DNA of 64,000 bases from Coleofasciculus sp. FACHB-T130 (GCF_014695375.1 NZ_JACJOG010000020.1:1-64000), one strand, 5' to 3'. Positions 9,099 through 20,758 are shown, numbered from the stretch's first letter. Program-made: numbers and translations. The notes: generated from the sequence alone by a model not told the origin.

Positions 9099-10268
9099 CT
9101 AGTCATCCTTAACTGTGGAAAAATTATCAAACCAGCCGCGCCGCCAGAAAAAGTAAATTAAACCAGATGCGATCGCTATCATCAATGCCCAGCAAAGCGG
9201 ATAGCCTAAATACCAGTTTAGTTCCGGCATATTGAATGGTGATTTTTCTGTATTAAAGTTCATGCCGTAGATTCCAGCAACAAAAGTGAGGGGAATAAAA
9301 ATACTAGAAATCACAGTCAAAAGCTTCATGACTTCATTCATTCTGTTGCCAACCGAAGACATATAAACATCCATTAACCCAGAGGATAGTTCTCGATATG
9401 TTTCCACCATGTCCATTACTTGAACCGCATGATCGTAACAGTCTCTTAGATAAATTCGGACTTCTTCACAAATAAGAGGACTCCCATCTCGAATTAAGGA
9501 ATTTATGGCATCTCGCTGGGGCCAAATAGCGCGACGGAGTGCCAACAATTCGCGCCTAACTTGATATATTTTGTCTAGAGTCTTGCGTGTAGGATTGGCG
9601 ATAACTTCTTCCTCTAAATCTTCAATTCGCTCACCATAAACTTCTAAAACCGGAAAAAATCCATCAATAATTGAATCCAACAGTGCGTAGGCTAAATAAT
9701 CGGCACCGCGCTTGCGGATAGTGCCCTTATTGTGACGAATGCGATCGCGCACAGGTGTAAAGCAATCCCGGAGTGGTTCCTCCTGCACAGTGAGCAAATA
9801 GTGTTTCCCCAAAATTAAACTCACTTGTTCGCTGTAGAAGCCAGTGCCTTTTTCTTTAGGCATCACCATCCGGCTAATAAGCACCAGATGGTCTCCCTGA
9901 TCATCCACTTTGGGTCGCTGGGGTACATTTACCACATCTTCCAAAACCAATGGATGTAAATGAAAAACCTGTCCCAATTCTCGCAAAATTTCTTCATCTC
10001 CTAAGCCCAACACATCCACCCAAGAAACCGACTCGGTATCCAAATAGCTAGCGCACGCTGCTGGGGTCTCAAGTGGCATGCAGATGCGGTTTGCCTCGTT
10101 GTAGTCAATTAAGATAATTTTGGGTGGCGGAGAATTTTTATTAATAAAAATTGTTCCTGGTAGACTACCGGGTTTATCGTAAAAGTCTTCAAACAAAGAA
10201 TTATCATCGTCTTCGTCTACATTGTATTGTGTAACTACTTCCGCAGGCTGGGGGCGTCTTTGTGTCAT
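9099..10268 (-). CDS. corA: CorA-type magnesium/cobalt transporter
   Basis: 389-residue inner-membrane channel of the CorA family. Large N-terminal cytoplasmic domain (about 1-315), then two C-terminal membrane helices: TM1 ends in the family signature GMN (FVAGIYGMNFN), TM2 is CWALMIAIASGLIYFFW. Moves Mg2+ inward as a pentamer gated by cytoplasmic Mg2+ sites. An ATG two codons earlier (10274) exists, but AGGAGT is only 3 bases from it and 9 from the ATG at 10268, so I take 10268. AT-rich flanking DNA on both sides. Confidence 0.93.
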   Translation of the reverse strand: MTQRRPQPAEVVTQYNVDEDDDNSLFEDFYDKPGSLPGTIFINKNSPPPKIILIDYNEANRICMPLETPAACASYLDTESVSWVDVLGLGDEEILRELGQVFHLHPLVLEDVVNVPQRPKVDDQGDHLVLISRMVMPKEKGTGFYSEQVSLILGKHYLLTVQEEPLRDCFTPVRDRIRHNKGTIRKRGADYLAYALLDSIIDGFFPVLEVYGERIEDLEEEVIANPTRKTLDKIYQVRRELLALRRAIWPQRDAINSLIRDGSPLICEEVRIYLRDCYDHAVQVMDMVETYRELSSGLMDVYMSSVGNRMNEVMKLLTVISSIFIPLTFVAGIYGMNFNTEKSPFNMPELNWYLGYPLCWALMIAIASGLIYFFWRRGWFDNFSTVKDD

Positions 10269-10319
10269 TTGCATTTACTCCTATTCAGTATTTATTTTAG
10301 AATTTTATCTATTCTTTAT

Positions 10320-11480
10320 TCAGCAAAATTCTCTTTTAATTAATTCAATTTCCTCCTGAAAACTATTAGCATAATTCCACCCAAAATATCCTGCAAATTT
10401 GCGATCTTCATTAGTATCGAATATATAAACATGGTGTATATTGGCAAAATTAACATACATTTGTATACTACCGCTACCATCTCTAAAATTTAGATGCAGT
10501 AATTTTTTATCAAAGATATAGTTTACTGGAGTTAAAACATTTTTAACTTCAGGTATTTTTTTTAAGCGAGATATAACATCATACATAATATTTTTACCAG
10601 ATAAAATATTATCAGTAATTAAATTAGCTGTTTTAGAACAATTCATATACCAGTGATGAGCATCAACAACTCCTAAAGCTAAGGCTGCATCCACTTGACC
10701 GACAGTATAGGCAGTATTTTCCGCCAGGTTAGCATGATCTAAAATATACTCATCTTGTAAAAATATGTTATCAGACGAATTAATGTTAAAGCTTGTCCGA
10801 AGCGGATAGGCAATAATATCAGAGGAATGAATTATATTAATCCATCTCAAACCTTGGTTTTTATAATTCTTAGCAAAACATTTAACTTTATTAGGATTAA
10901 TACCTAACATGGTGTTAGAGAATAAAATAGGAGAACCCATTGTGGTAATACTCCTTAGGTAAACTTGTCTTTTGGAGGTGGAATCACCTAGTCCTTTAAT
11001 CATTGTACGAATATGAAACGCCGCATCATCAGAATCAAATCTATCGGAGAACAAACTATCCCATAGGATGACGCTTCCCAAGGAATGGGCAACAATATGA
11101 AGGTCAGTTTCTTCAGGGTTACGTCTTATAAAGTCCTCTAGTTGATCTGCAATCAGTTCTCTAATTTTTACGCCCCGTTCTTGATTAAGGTAGGTGAAAG
11201 CATCTCCAACGAATTCAGATAGAAAGCCTTGTCTAAAGTGTTGATACCTCAAAATGGTTTGAATATCTAAATTTGGAGATTCCTTTTTAACTTCCTGTAA
11301 ATCTTGATGAATCCAGTTCCACATCCTCCCAACATCATTTAAAACATCGCCCCAAAAACTATAATAAAAGTGAGGGAGTAATTCACCTCTTTTGGTAAAC
11401 TCTTCTGTAATAAAACCTTTCAATTTATCTCCATATTTAACATCCCGTGTAGCAACCCCGTGAAGAAAAAAGACTAGCAT
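10320..11480 (-). CDS. alpha/beta-hydrolase (lipase/esterase-like), AT-rich
   Basis: 386 residues. FFLHGVATRD at the N-terminus resembles the oxyanion-hole HG motif; VAHSLGSVILWDSL near residue 130 carries the G/AxSxG nucleophile elbow of lipases. A GSP motif follows near 177, and His/Asp candidates lie at IIHSSDI and DAHHWY. I see no signal peptide, so it is probably cytoplasmic. Base composition is clearly more AT-rich than the neighbouring corA and groEL, and no HIP1 octamer is visible inside it, both consistent with recent acquisition. The substrate cannot be told; lipase, esterase or an effector-like hydrolase are all possible. Confidence 0.7.
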   Translation of the reverse strand: MLVFFLHGVATRDVKYGDKLKGFITEEFTKRGELLPHFYYSFWGDVLNDVGRMWNWIHQDLQEVKKESPNLDIQTILRYQHFRQGFLSEFVGDAFTYLNQERGVKIRELIADQLEDFIRRNPEETDLHIVAHSLGSVILWDSLFSDRFDSDDAAFHIRTMIKGLGDSTSKRQVYLRSITTMGSPILFSNTMLGINPNKVKCFAKNYKNQGLRWINIIHSSDIIAYPLRTSFNINSSDNIFLQDEYILDHANLAENTAYTVGQVDAALALGVVDAHHWYMNCSKTANLITDNILSGKNIMYDVISRLKKIPEVKNVLTPVNYIFDKKLLHLNFRDGSGSIQMYVNFANIHHVYIFDTNEDRKFAGYFGWNYANSFQEEIELIKREFC

Positions 11481-11803
11481 TGTTAAAGTTAATCCTCTAT
11501 CTGAAAGAAAAATATCTAAGGAACTACCTTCATATAAGATTCCCGATGATTTACCTAAAGTAACAGTATTTACTGAAAATTTTCCTAAAATGCTGATTAA
11601 ACAGAAGTTTGAGGAATTATCCCAGTTAAGTAGGTTTGAACCCTATAATTTTTCAATACTGTAACACTCTTACAATGAGCGATCGCTACAAAAAAGCAGC
11701 TTGCCGTTTGAGACAAGCTGCTTTTCTTTCAGTCCACAAAGGTGGGCTTTGTTTTTTTAGCTTCAGGTTTCAACCTGTGGGCGCTGGGGACGCGAACAAT
11801 GGA
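11481..11803. other. gap between lipase-like gene and groEL
   Basis: About 320 AT-rich bases. Contains the groEL terminator hairpin and one HIP1 octamer (11680s). No credible gene; open frames here are shadows of the groEL tail. Confidence 0.6.
11690..11725 (-). terminator. terminator of groEL
   Basis: AAAAGCAGCTTG (11692-11703) pairs with CAAGCTGCTTTT (11714-11725), a 12-bp perfect stem. Read on the minus strand it ends in a T-run, so it terminates groEL; the T-run on the plus side makes it potentially bidirectional. Confidence 0.85.
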
Positions 11804-13498
<1,695 letters not shown>

Positions 13499-13532
13499 GT
13501 TTTAGGTTTTCAGAGCGCTTCCATTAGTCAAT

Positions 13533-13559
13533 TTAGCACTCACTGGCACAGAGTGCTAA
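13533..13559 (-). promoter_or_regulatory. CIRCE operator (HrcA site)
   Basis: TTAGCACTC (13533-13541), nine-base spacer, GAGTGCTAA (13551-13559): an exact match to the CIRCE consensus. HrcA repressor binds it and releases on heat shock, so groEL here should be heat-induced. Confidence 0.95.
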
Positions 13560-13750
13560 TCCGAGAGGATGAGAGTCCTCACCTCGACTGATATCGGGGA
13601 GGTACATAATAAACAGCTAGAGCAATCAATCGCACGTTTGAGTTACTTTTTGTAACGAAATTGCCGAATTCTCGATAACTAGAGCGGATTGGATTGAATG
13701 CGTTTATCATCCACTTTTTGATGCTCTATAGTTGACAAAGGAAATCATTT

Positions 13751-14824
13751 ATGCGTTCACCAAAAAAAAGAGCGGTAGGGCTGCAACCTTGCTGCGATAG
13801 ACTTCATCCCATTTGTTGTATCGTTCCTCCTCATATGCTCAAGGAGGTTCTCCAGAATGGCAACCCTGAGCAGCGGGCATGGGCTTTTCAAACCTTAACC
13901 ATGTCAGAACAGTTTCGCGGACGACGCTTGACGGTGGGAAATATCTCGTTTGCAGCATCAGCGGGTGAGAAGCGTCGTACCATCTTTGATGCCAAAAATG
14001 GCAACGATCTACCAGGCACGTTGGTGCGGAGTGAAGGCGATCCTCCCAGCGAAGATGCCGCGATCAACGAAGCCTACGACGGATCGGGTGCGACTTATGA
14101 CTTGTACGAGGAGGTATTTGAGCGGAATTCCATCGACAATCGAGGGTTGCGTTTGGACTCGACGGTTCATTTTGGCGTGAAGTATGACAACGCTTTTTGG
14201 AACGGCGACCAAATGGTCTACGGTGATGGGGATGGAGAGATTTTTGAACGCTTTACCAAGGCGATTGATGTGATTGGGCACGAGCTAACCCACGGCGTCA
14301 CCCAATATGAAGCCAATCTAATCTATTACGGCGAATCTGGCGCACTGAATGAATCTTTTTCCGATGTCTTTGGTTCCCTGGTGAAACAGCGGGTTCTCAA
14401 TCAGACAGCCGAAGAAGCTGACTGGATTATTGGGGAAGGGTTGTTTACCGCCAATGTTAAGGGCGTTGGGATTCGCTCAATGAAGGCACCGGGGACAGCA
14501 TACGACGACCCAGTGCTAGGCAAAGACCCTCAGCCTGCAACTTATAAAGACCGCTACAAAGGGCTGGAAGATAACGGGGGCGTACATATCAACTCAGGAA
14601 TTGCCAACCGTGCCTTTTATTTAGCAGCGGTGGAAATTGGCGGCTACGCCTGGGAAAAGGCTGGAAAAATCTGGTATATCGCTTTACGCGATCGCCTGCG
14701 CTCTAGAGCGAATTTTAAACGGGCTGCGAATACTCTGATCGCCGTCGCTGGAGAACTCTACGGCGAAGGCTCTCAGGAGCAGAATGCAGTCCGCAAAGGT
14801 TGGCAAGAAGTAGGAGTGATTTAA
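13751..14824 (+). CDS. protealysin-like M4 metalloprotease
   Basis: 357-residue thermolysin-family zinc protease. Zn motif HELTH at 177-181 (IGHELTHGVTQ), third ligand Glu in GALNESFSDVFG near 201, active-site DNGGVHINSGI near 276. There is no signal peptide; the short N-terminal propeptide contains PPHML (26-30), the PPL-type motif of protealysin precursors, which act inside or leave the cell without a Sec signal. AAAGGA before the ATG supports the start. A gene for an emfourin-type protein, the known inhibitor of protealysins, lies immediately downstream in the opposite direction, sharing the terminator. Confidence 0.9.
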   Translation: MRSPKKRAVGLQPCCDRLHPICCIVPPHMLKEVLQNGNPEQRAWAFQTLTMSEQFRGRRLTVGNISFAASAGEKRRTIFDAKNGNDLPGTLVRSEGDPPSEDAAINEAYDGSGATYDLYEEVFERNSIDNRGLRLDSTVHFGVKYDNAFWNGDQMVYGDGDGEIFERFTKAIDVIGHELTHGVTQYEANLIYYGESGALNESFSDVFGSLVKQRVLNQTAEEADWIIGEGLFTANVKGVGIRSMKAPGTAYDDPVLGKDPQPATYKDRYKGLEDNGGVHINSGIANRAFYLAAVEIGGYAWEKAGKIWYIALRDRLRSRANFKRAANTLIAVAGELYGEGSQEQNAVRKGWQEVGVI

Positions 14825-14861
14825 ATTAAAAAAGGAAGAAGCAATTCTTCCTTTTTAATTT
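14823..14861. terminator. bidirectional terminator between protease and inhibitor
   Basis: AAAAAGGAAGAA (14829-14840) pairs with TTCTTCCTTTTT (14845-14856), extended by A/T pairs on both sides; T-runs face both ways. It overlaps the stop codon of the minus-strand emfourin gene, so both convergent genes end in the same hairpin. Confidence 0.85.
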
Positions 14862-15154
14862 CTGCGTGCGGCTGCCATCAGCCATTCCAGCAGCGGTCTT
14901 AAGTTTCCAGGTACGGCGGATTCACTCACTAAAACAGTATGTTGCTGAGTGTTTTCTTCCACCGTTAGCTTGTACTGAAAGCGGTCGGGTTGGGGAGTGT
15001 TGGAAGCGATCGCGGCAGGCAAATCAAAGAAATCAGCTGCGTCAACCAGGAGGCGCAGCTGATTTGCTTCATTTGCAGGCAGAGTGGTAGTGTCAAGGAC
15101 TTTTGTCAGGCGCATCCCAGCAAAGCCGCCAGTCCGTTCAAAAGAAATTCGCAT
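14855..15154 (-). CDS. emfourin-type protealysin inhibitor
   Basis: 99 residues beginning MRISFERTGGFAGMRL, the hallmark of emfourin (M4in), a small protein that inhibits protealysin-like M4 proteases. I set the start at the ATG at 15154: GAGGG lies 6 bases upstream, while the longer frame to 15187 has no ribosome site. Family knowledge: the inhibitor gene usually lies in the same operon as the protease; here it is convergent with it. No signal peptide, matching a cytoplasmic inhibitor of an unsecreted precursor. The FERTGGFAG loop is the interacting region in the known family. Confidence 0.8.
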   Translation of the reverse strand: MRISFERTGGFAGMRLTKVLDTTTLPANEANQLRLLVDAADFFDLPAAIASNTPQPDRFQYKLTVEENTQQHTVLVSESAVPGNLRPLLEWLMAAARRN

Positions 15155-15288
15155 AGTTTCCCTCGCAGGCAGCAAGACTAACTCCATAGTAAGCAGAGAT
15201 GGATGTTCCTCTTTGTCTGCCTGTGTCTTTCCTACTCAGACCGAGAGGAGAGCACCACTACGCTCACAGTCCTCTGCCGCTATGGTCG

Positions 15289-16074
<786 letters not shown>

Positions 16075-16194
16075 TTATGAACGCGGTTATTTAACCGCGC
16101 TAACGATCTTAGGTCGATTCGTACCTCGGACTGAACGAATCAATACTCCAAAAGATTACGATTGTCGTGAAAGAGCAGAAAACACTTTGATCGC

Positions 16195-16512
16195 ATGGCA
16201 ACTAAAAAGCAGTTCAACAATTTCCAAGAGTTACTGTCTGGGTCTGAAAAGCCAGTGTTGGTGGATTTTTACGCGACTTGGTGCGGTCCCTGTCAGATGA
16301 TGGTTCCGATTCTGGAGCAGGTGAGTGCCCAGATGAACGAACGGTTACAGGTTGTAAAAGTTGATACGGATAAATATCCAAATTTGGCGAGTCAATATCA
16401 AATTCACGCCCTGCCAACGTTGGTTTTATTTAAAAATAGTCAGGTAGTGGAGCGCATTGAGGGTGTGCTGACAGCCCCACAACTTATCCAGCGCCTAGAA
16501 GCGTTGGTTTAA
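16195..16512 (+). CDS. thioredoxin (TrxQ-like)
   Basis: 105 residues with the redox centre WCGPC (about 31-35) and cis-proline in ALPTLVLF. Reduces disulfides in target proteins, fed by ferredoxin- or NADPH-thioredoxin reductase. The start KKQFNNFQELLSGSEKPVLVDFYATW and the YQIHALPTL segment resemble Synechocystis Slr0233 (TrxQ) more than the main TrxM-type protein; this is from memory. Divergent from fabG across 138 bases. Confidence 0.92.
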   Translation: MATKKQFNNFQELLSGSEKPVLVDFYATWCGPCQMMVPILEQVSAQMNERLQVVKVDTDKYPNLASQYQIHALPTLVLFKNSQVVERIEGVLTAPQLIQRLEALV

Positions 16513-16963
16513 GGCTACATCGGCAGTATCTGGGTGTAACCAATAGCTCTCTTTGGCGAAAGCATCCACAGATGCTGACGATCGCAGACGCGGATATGTA
16601 CGGGAGCTCCTATCTTACCGCCTTCTGAGTCAGCTGCCAAACCAGCCCGGAACTTGACTTCCGGGCTAATCTTTCAACTTGGTGCATATCTCGGAAAGCT
16701 GGGAGAAGTGCTGCGAAGGGAGGCTGCATTTTTACCGCCGAGATGCCAAACCGAAATTCATTTCTGGAGAGCAGTTGGTAATCTACAAAGCTAAAGAAAG
16801 CGAACCCTTAAATCAGTTGCCAATAGTCATTAGTTTGTTGCTAATGACTATTGGCAAATGACTAAAGACCCATTACCACTTACTGATGTTTAGCCCATCA
16901 AAAGGGAATCGGATGAGCGATCGCTATCATACGGAAGGCTTTCTCAGCTTCAACACAAGTTGC
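16513..16963. other. gap after thioredoxin with two hairpins
   Basis: About 450 bases. AGCCCGGAA (16644-16652) pairs with TTCCGGGCT (16659-16667), a possible trx terminator with a weak T-run. A 60-codon plus-strand frame (16679-16861) ends inside the hairpin repeat at 16817-16857, has no ribosome site and is not called. No tRNA-like fold seen. Confidence 0.5.
16817..16857. repeat. intergenic hairpin repeat, AGTCATTAG family
   Basis: TTGCCAATAGTCATTAG (16817-16833) and CTAATGACTATTGGCAA (16841-16857): a perfect 17-bp inverted repeat with a 7-base loop. Confidence 0.85.
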
Positions 16964-17701
16964 CTAATCTTGAGAAGTGCCTGGAGCAACGCTTGATTCT
17001 GGAGAACTATTGGGAGGAGCCACCACAACCCCTTTATCCCCACGTTGCTCGCGTTTTTTTCGATCTGCTTTTAGCATATCTTCCATAGCCAGCTGCATTT
17101 GAGCCATTTTCTCCAAATTGCTGCGATACAGCTCTAGGTCTTTGAGTAATTTATCTTCTGGCAGGTTTAAGGCATTACAGATTTGCTTGAGCGCCTCAAT
17201 CCGCTGCTTTTCGTCTTTTACCAAATCGGAATCTGCTACTTCCAGCAGCGTAAATAAACCAATCGCAAACAAACGGCTGTACTTAAACGGAGAATTGTTA
17301 GCGATCGCCTGCACAGCAGCGTGCAAGTCATCAGCGCCGTGACTAGGAGCCGTTGGGTTTAACCAGGCAACGATATCCTTCCCACCCAGACGCATGGCTA
17401 ATTCTTCCAGCCGCTGGGCATCCTGCTTGTACTGTTGCGGCTCGTTCTCGACTGCTCGACAGAGGGCTTCAAAAATCGGTTCTTTATCTCGTTCTGGTCG
17501 ATAGCCTTGCATGAAGCGGTTAAAGGATGTCACCACGCCCAATGCATAAATGGGGTCGTAGCGAAAGTCCACATTGACCGAAAGCAAGTGCATTTCCACC
17601 ATCAACTCTTCTACCACCCGCCGGTAGATGGAGTTAATGGGGCGGGTGTGTAGGGTATAGAAAGTTCTTTTGGTGTCTGATACAGTGCGGACGTTATTCA
17701 C
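16964..17701 (-). CDS. thf1: thylakoid biogenesis / photosystem II factor Thf1 (Psb29)
   Basis: 245 residues, matching the family: RTVSDTKRTFYTLHTRPINS start, YRRVVEELMVEMHLLSVN, FRYDPIYALGVVTSFNRFMQGY, and a coiled-coil C-terminus (about 180-220) with a charged, low-complexity tail. Thf1/Psb29 is a peripheral thylakoid protein needed for PSII assembly/repair and FtsH protease accumulation, and for vesicle-derived thylakoid formation in plants. It stands opposite the CpcT-family gene across about 215 bases. Confidence 0.93.
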   Translation of the reverse strand: MNNVRTVSDTKRTFYTLHTRPINSIYRRVVEELMVEMHLLSVNVDFRYDPIYALGVVTSFNRFMQGYRPERDKEPIFEALCRAVENEPQQYKQDAQRLEELAMRLGGKDIVAWLNPTAPSHGADDLHAAVQAIANNSPFKYSRLFAIGLFTLLEVADSDLVKDEKQRIEALKQICNALNLPEDKLLKDLELYRSNLEKMAQMQLAMEDMLKADRKKREQRGDKGVVVAPPNSSPESSVAPGTSQD

Positions 17702-17918
17702 CGGAAAATTTTAAGTTTGAGGGCGATGTAAACTCATTGTCACAGCTTTTGGACACCTTTGCCAAGGCAATGTCTTGTAGAGACTCCCGGCGATACAATG
17801 CCGGGGATCGCAGAAATTAGTCATTGGTAATTGGGAAAAGGGTCTTAGAAGTTAGAGATACGCCTTCCTTATCCTAAATTCCGATTGCTGATTACTCATT
17901 ATCGATTAGCCATTCCCA

Positions 17919-18533
17919 ATGACTTTTTCTCCTGAACTAACGCTCCTGGCTCAATATATAGCTGGAGAATTTGAGAATTCAGAACAAGCGACAAGAGAAC
18001 CCGCTTGGTACGTAAACCTCCGCCTTTGGCTGCGACCCGTACCGCTGTTTGCAGAAGATAGCCTCACCCTGTTTGCAGAGCAAGCGAACATCCTGCAACT
18101 GGATCGTCCCTATCGTCCTCGGATTCTGCGCCTGCGCCACAGCGACACCTCTCAAGCCTCGCTGATGGTGCAATACTATATGCTGAAAGATCCCGATCGG
18201 GTCAGAGGTGCCGGTCAAAATCCAGCCTTGCTGAAGACGCTTACACCAGAACAGATGGAACTTCTCCCCGGCTGTACCCTCGCCGTCATTCAGCAACCCT
18301 TAGCTCAAAATACCTATAACTTTTCTACCGCACCCGCGACTGATGCCCCCTGCTGTTTTACCTATCAAGGAGAAACTTACCAGGTTTCTTTAGGGTTTGA
18401 GGCGCGGCATCAAGAATTTAGAAGCTATGACAAGGGAATTGACCCCCAAACAGGCAGAGCCATCTGGGGGGCACTGCTTGGCCCCTATATTTTCACTAAG
18501 CGCGAAGATTTTTCCGCTGAGCTAGCAATTTGA
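17919..18533 (+). CDS. CpcT/CpeT-family phycobiliprotein lyase
   Basis: 204 residues. The pattern ELTLLAQYIAGEFENSEQ, PAWYVNLRLWLRPVP, and FTYQGETYQVSLGFE is that of the CpcT/CpeT chromophore lyase family, beta-barrel proteins that attach phycocyanobilin to a beta-subunit cysteine (Cys-153 of CpcB for CpcT). No phycobilisome structural gene is nearby, as is usual for cpcT. CpcT itself is the most likely; CpeT (phycoerythrin) cannot be excluded. Upstream is an AT-rich repeat stretch (ATTGGTAATTGGG, 17823-17910). Confidence 0.85.
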   Translation: MTFSPELTLLAQYIAGEFENSEQATREPAWYVNLRLWLRPVPLFAEDSLTLFAEQANILQLDRPYRPRILRLRHSDTSQASLMVQYYMLKDPDRVRGAGQNPALLKTLTPEQMELLPGCTLAVIQQPLAQNTYNFSTAPATDAPCCFTYQGETYQVSLGFEARHQEFRSYDKGIDPQTGRAIWGALLGPYIFTKREDFSAELAI

Positions 18534-18583
18534 AATCTTTTGTCCTTAGTTAAGGACGATTGACTGCATAACTCATGAATAAT

Positions 18584-18952
18584 TTAGCTGACCATGCTGC
18601 GAGGCACTCCTTCAAGAGCCTCTTCCTCGGTTTCAAAAATTTCAAACACCGAATCCATCATGGTGACTTCAAAAACGAGTTTTGCCTCTGGATGGACGTT
18701 ACATATGCGGAAACTGCCTTTTACTTTGTCAGCATCTCGCATTCCTGCCACCAAGGATGTTAGACCAGAGCTGTCAATAAAATTAACTTGACCGAGATTC
18801 ACAACTACGTGGCGACTGAGTTTGGAAATACATTCCTGCAACTTCAGACGAAACTGCCATGCGGTTGTAATATCCAGGCGTCCAGTGGGGGCTAAGACGA
18901 TGACTGTCGTCCCGTCTTGAGTCGTATGTGTTCTCTGATCGATATGAATCAC
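18584..18952 (-). CDS. STAS-domain anti-sigma factor antagonist, copy 1
   Basis: 122 residues. Single STAS domain: VIHIDQRTHTTQDGTTVIVL, GRLDITTAWQFR, and the phosphorylation-site motif VNFIDSSGLTSLVAG (acceptor Ser in DSSGL). Such proteins bind anti-sigma factors or serine kinases and switch partner by phosphorylation. The frame is open to 19030, but AAGGAGG sits 5 bases before a GTG at 18952, and this start matches the start of the neighbouring paralogue, so I use it. A second copy follows on the same strand upstream; about 260 bases separate them. Confidence 0.88.
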   Translation of the reverse strand: MIHIDQRTHTTQDGTTVIVLAPTGRLDITTAWQFRLKLQECISKLSRHVVVNLGQVNFIDSSGLTSLVAGMRDADKVKGSFRICNVHPEAKLVFEVTMMDSVFEIFETEEEALEGVPRSMVS

Positions 18953-19214
18953 CAAGACCTCCTTGCTCCGGAAGCTCCGTCTATATTTAATATCTAGATA
19001 GGAGCCGCATTTTACTACGATTGCTCCCATGATTTGAGCTTTCAGTAGTCTAACTCTAACTTAGAGATTAGAGCTACCAAAAATTCAGCTCGCCTAATCT
19101 TAAAGCAAAGCTTGAAAAAAATTACATTAAATTCGGCTTCTAACAGACTAGATTTGAGCGATCGCCCACTAAGATAGCACTCAGAATCATACAGGTAGAA
19201 GATTCCAGTGTTAC

Positions 19215-19637
19215 TCACAACTCTGCTTCAATATCCGGAAAAAAGGGATCGCCTCCTCTTCTAGGGGAGAGGATGCTTCCAGGGGCATCCGGAGGGTTGA
19301 AGCAGTCGTTGCAGTTCTCGTAGATTTCTAATACCGAATCCATCATGGTGATTTCCAGCACCACCTTGGCGGCTGGAAGCAGATTGCAAAGGCGGAAACT
19401 CCCGTTTACCTTGTCCGCATCTCGCATCCCTGCCACCAATGAGGTGAGACCAGAACTATCAATGAAATTCACTCTCCCAAGATTTACGACCACATGACGA
19501 CTGAGTGTATAAAGACTCTCTTGTAATTTCACGCGAAATTGCAAAGCTGTGGTGATATCCAGCCGTCCTGTTGGTGTCAAAACGATAATCTTCGTGCCGT
19601 TTTGGGTCGTGTATGTTTTCTGGTCGATGTGAAGCAC
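19215..19637 (-). CDS. STAS-domain anti-sigma factor antagonist, copy 2
   Basis: About 140 residues; roughly two-thirds identical by eye to the previous protein over the STAS core, including FIDSSGLTSLVAGMRDADKV. It carries an extra 30-residue C-terminal tail with a CNDC pair and acidic end (FFPDIEAEL) lacking in copy 1. GTG starts occur at 19643 and 19637; AGAGGT is 8 bases from the latter, which also aligns with copy 1. The tail with its two cysteines is the main difference and may change the partner or redox response (inference). Confidence 0.86.
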   Translation of the reverse strand: MLHIDQKTYTTQNGTKIIVLTPTGRLDITTALQFRVKLQESLYTLSRHVVVNLGRVNFIDSSGLTSLVAGMRDADKVNGSFRLCNLLPAAKVVLEITMMDSVLEIYENCNDCFNPPDAPGSILSPRRGGDPFFPDIEAEL

Positions 19638-19711
19638 GGACACTCACCTCTAAAGATGGGCAAGTATATCAACCGGGTGCGATGAGAGCGGGATTTTTCC
19701 CGTAGTCTAAC

Positions 19712-20758
19712 TCAGACCGGCGATTCCGAGGGAAGTGTCCAGTTTGCCCAATCTTGTGGCTTTAAGAAAGTTTCATAAAGCTCGGCTTCTGGGGTGTTCG
19801 GTTCGGGTTGATAACCATATTCCCAGCGAACTAGAGGCGGTAAAGACATCAAAATTGACTCGGTGCGCCCGTTCGTCTGAAGACCAAAAATGGTGCCTCG
19901 GTCGTAGACGAGGTTAAATTCCACATAGCGACCGCGACGATAAAGCTGGAAATTCCGCTGGCGATCGCTATATTCCATTTTTTGCCGCCGCTCGGCAATG
20001 GGAACGTAAGCCGGTAAAAATGTCTGACCGCAATGCTGCACAAAAGCGAACAAATCTTCCCAGTTGCGAGGTTCTGGCGTACCCACTTGGTTGCTGTAAA
20101 CAGCTGCTGGTCCATCGGCGTGCGGGCCGCGATACAAAGCTCCTTGACCATCTTGATAGTCAAAGAAGAGTCCTCCAACGCCCCGCGTTTCTTGGCGGTG
20201 CTTCAGATAAAAATATTCATCGCACCAAAGTTTAAACGTGGGGTAGTACTCTGGGTGGTGGGCATCACAGGCTTGCTTTAAAGTGCGGTGAAATTGGGCG
20301 ACATCTTCCGCAAATGGGTAGTAAGGGGTTAAATCGATCCCACCGCCAAACCACCAAACTGGCCCTGCCTCAAAGTAGCGATAATTGAGGTGAACCGTCG
20401 GGACGTAGGGATTGCGCGGATGCAAGACCATTGAGGTGCCAGTCGCATAAAAGCCGTGCCCAGCCGCCTCCGGGCGTTGCGCCAGAATCGACGGAGGTAA
20501 CTGTTGACCCCAGACTTCAGAAAAATTAACGCCACCCTGTTCAAAAACTGCGCCCTCGCGGAGGACGCGGGAACGACCGCCGCCGCCTTCTTCTCGTTCC
20601 CAGGCATCTTGTTGAAATTTCCCAACTCCATCCAGTTGTTCCAAACCTTCGCAGATTTGGTCTTGCAGCTGCTGCATAAACTGGCTGACCCTAGCTTTCG
20701 AGTCATCTGGGGGCAAAACCTTAGCAGAAGTAGTTACGTCCGTCTGAAAAGCTGTCAT
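19712..20758 (-). CDS. hemF: oxygen-dependent coproporphyrinogen III oxidase
   Basis: 348 residues. Converts coproporphyrinogen III to protoporphyrinogen IX using O2 in heme/chlorophyll synthesis. Typical segments: [100 protein letters not shown]. Full length. The start codon overlaps, as ATGA, the stop of a short upstream frame of doubtful reality. Confidence 0.97.
   Translation of the reverse strand: MTAFQTDVTTSAKVLPPDDSKARVSQFMQQLQDQICEGLEQLDGVGKFQQDAWEREEGGGGRSRVLREGAVFEQGGVNFSEVWGQQLPPSILAQRPEAAGHGFYATGTSMVLHPRNPYVPTVHLNYRYFEAGPVWWFGGGIDLTPYYPFAEDVAQFHRTLKQACDAHHPEYYPTFKLWCDEYFYLKHRQETRGVGGLFFDYQDGQGALYRGPHADGPAAVYSNQVGTPEPRNWEDLFAFVQHCGQTFLPAYVPIAERRQKMEYSDRQRNFQLYRRGRYVEFNLVYDRGTIFGLQTNGRTESILMSLPPLVRWEYGYQPEPNTPEAELYETFLKPQDWANWTLPSESPV

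Noticed and set aside
16679-16861. 60-codon plus-strand frame after thioredoxin
   Set aside because: Ends within an intergenic hairpin repeat; no start signal; amino-acid pattern not convincing.
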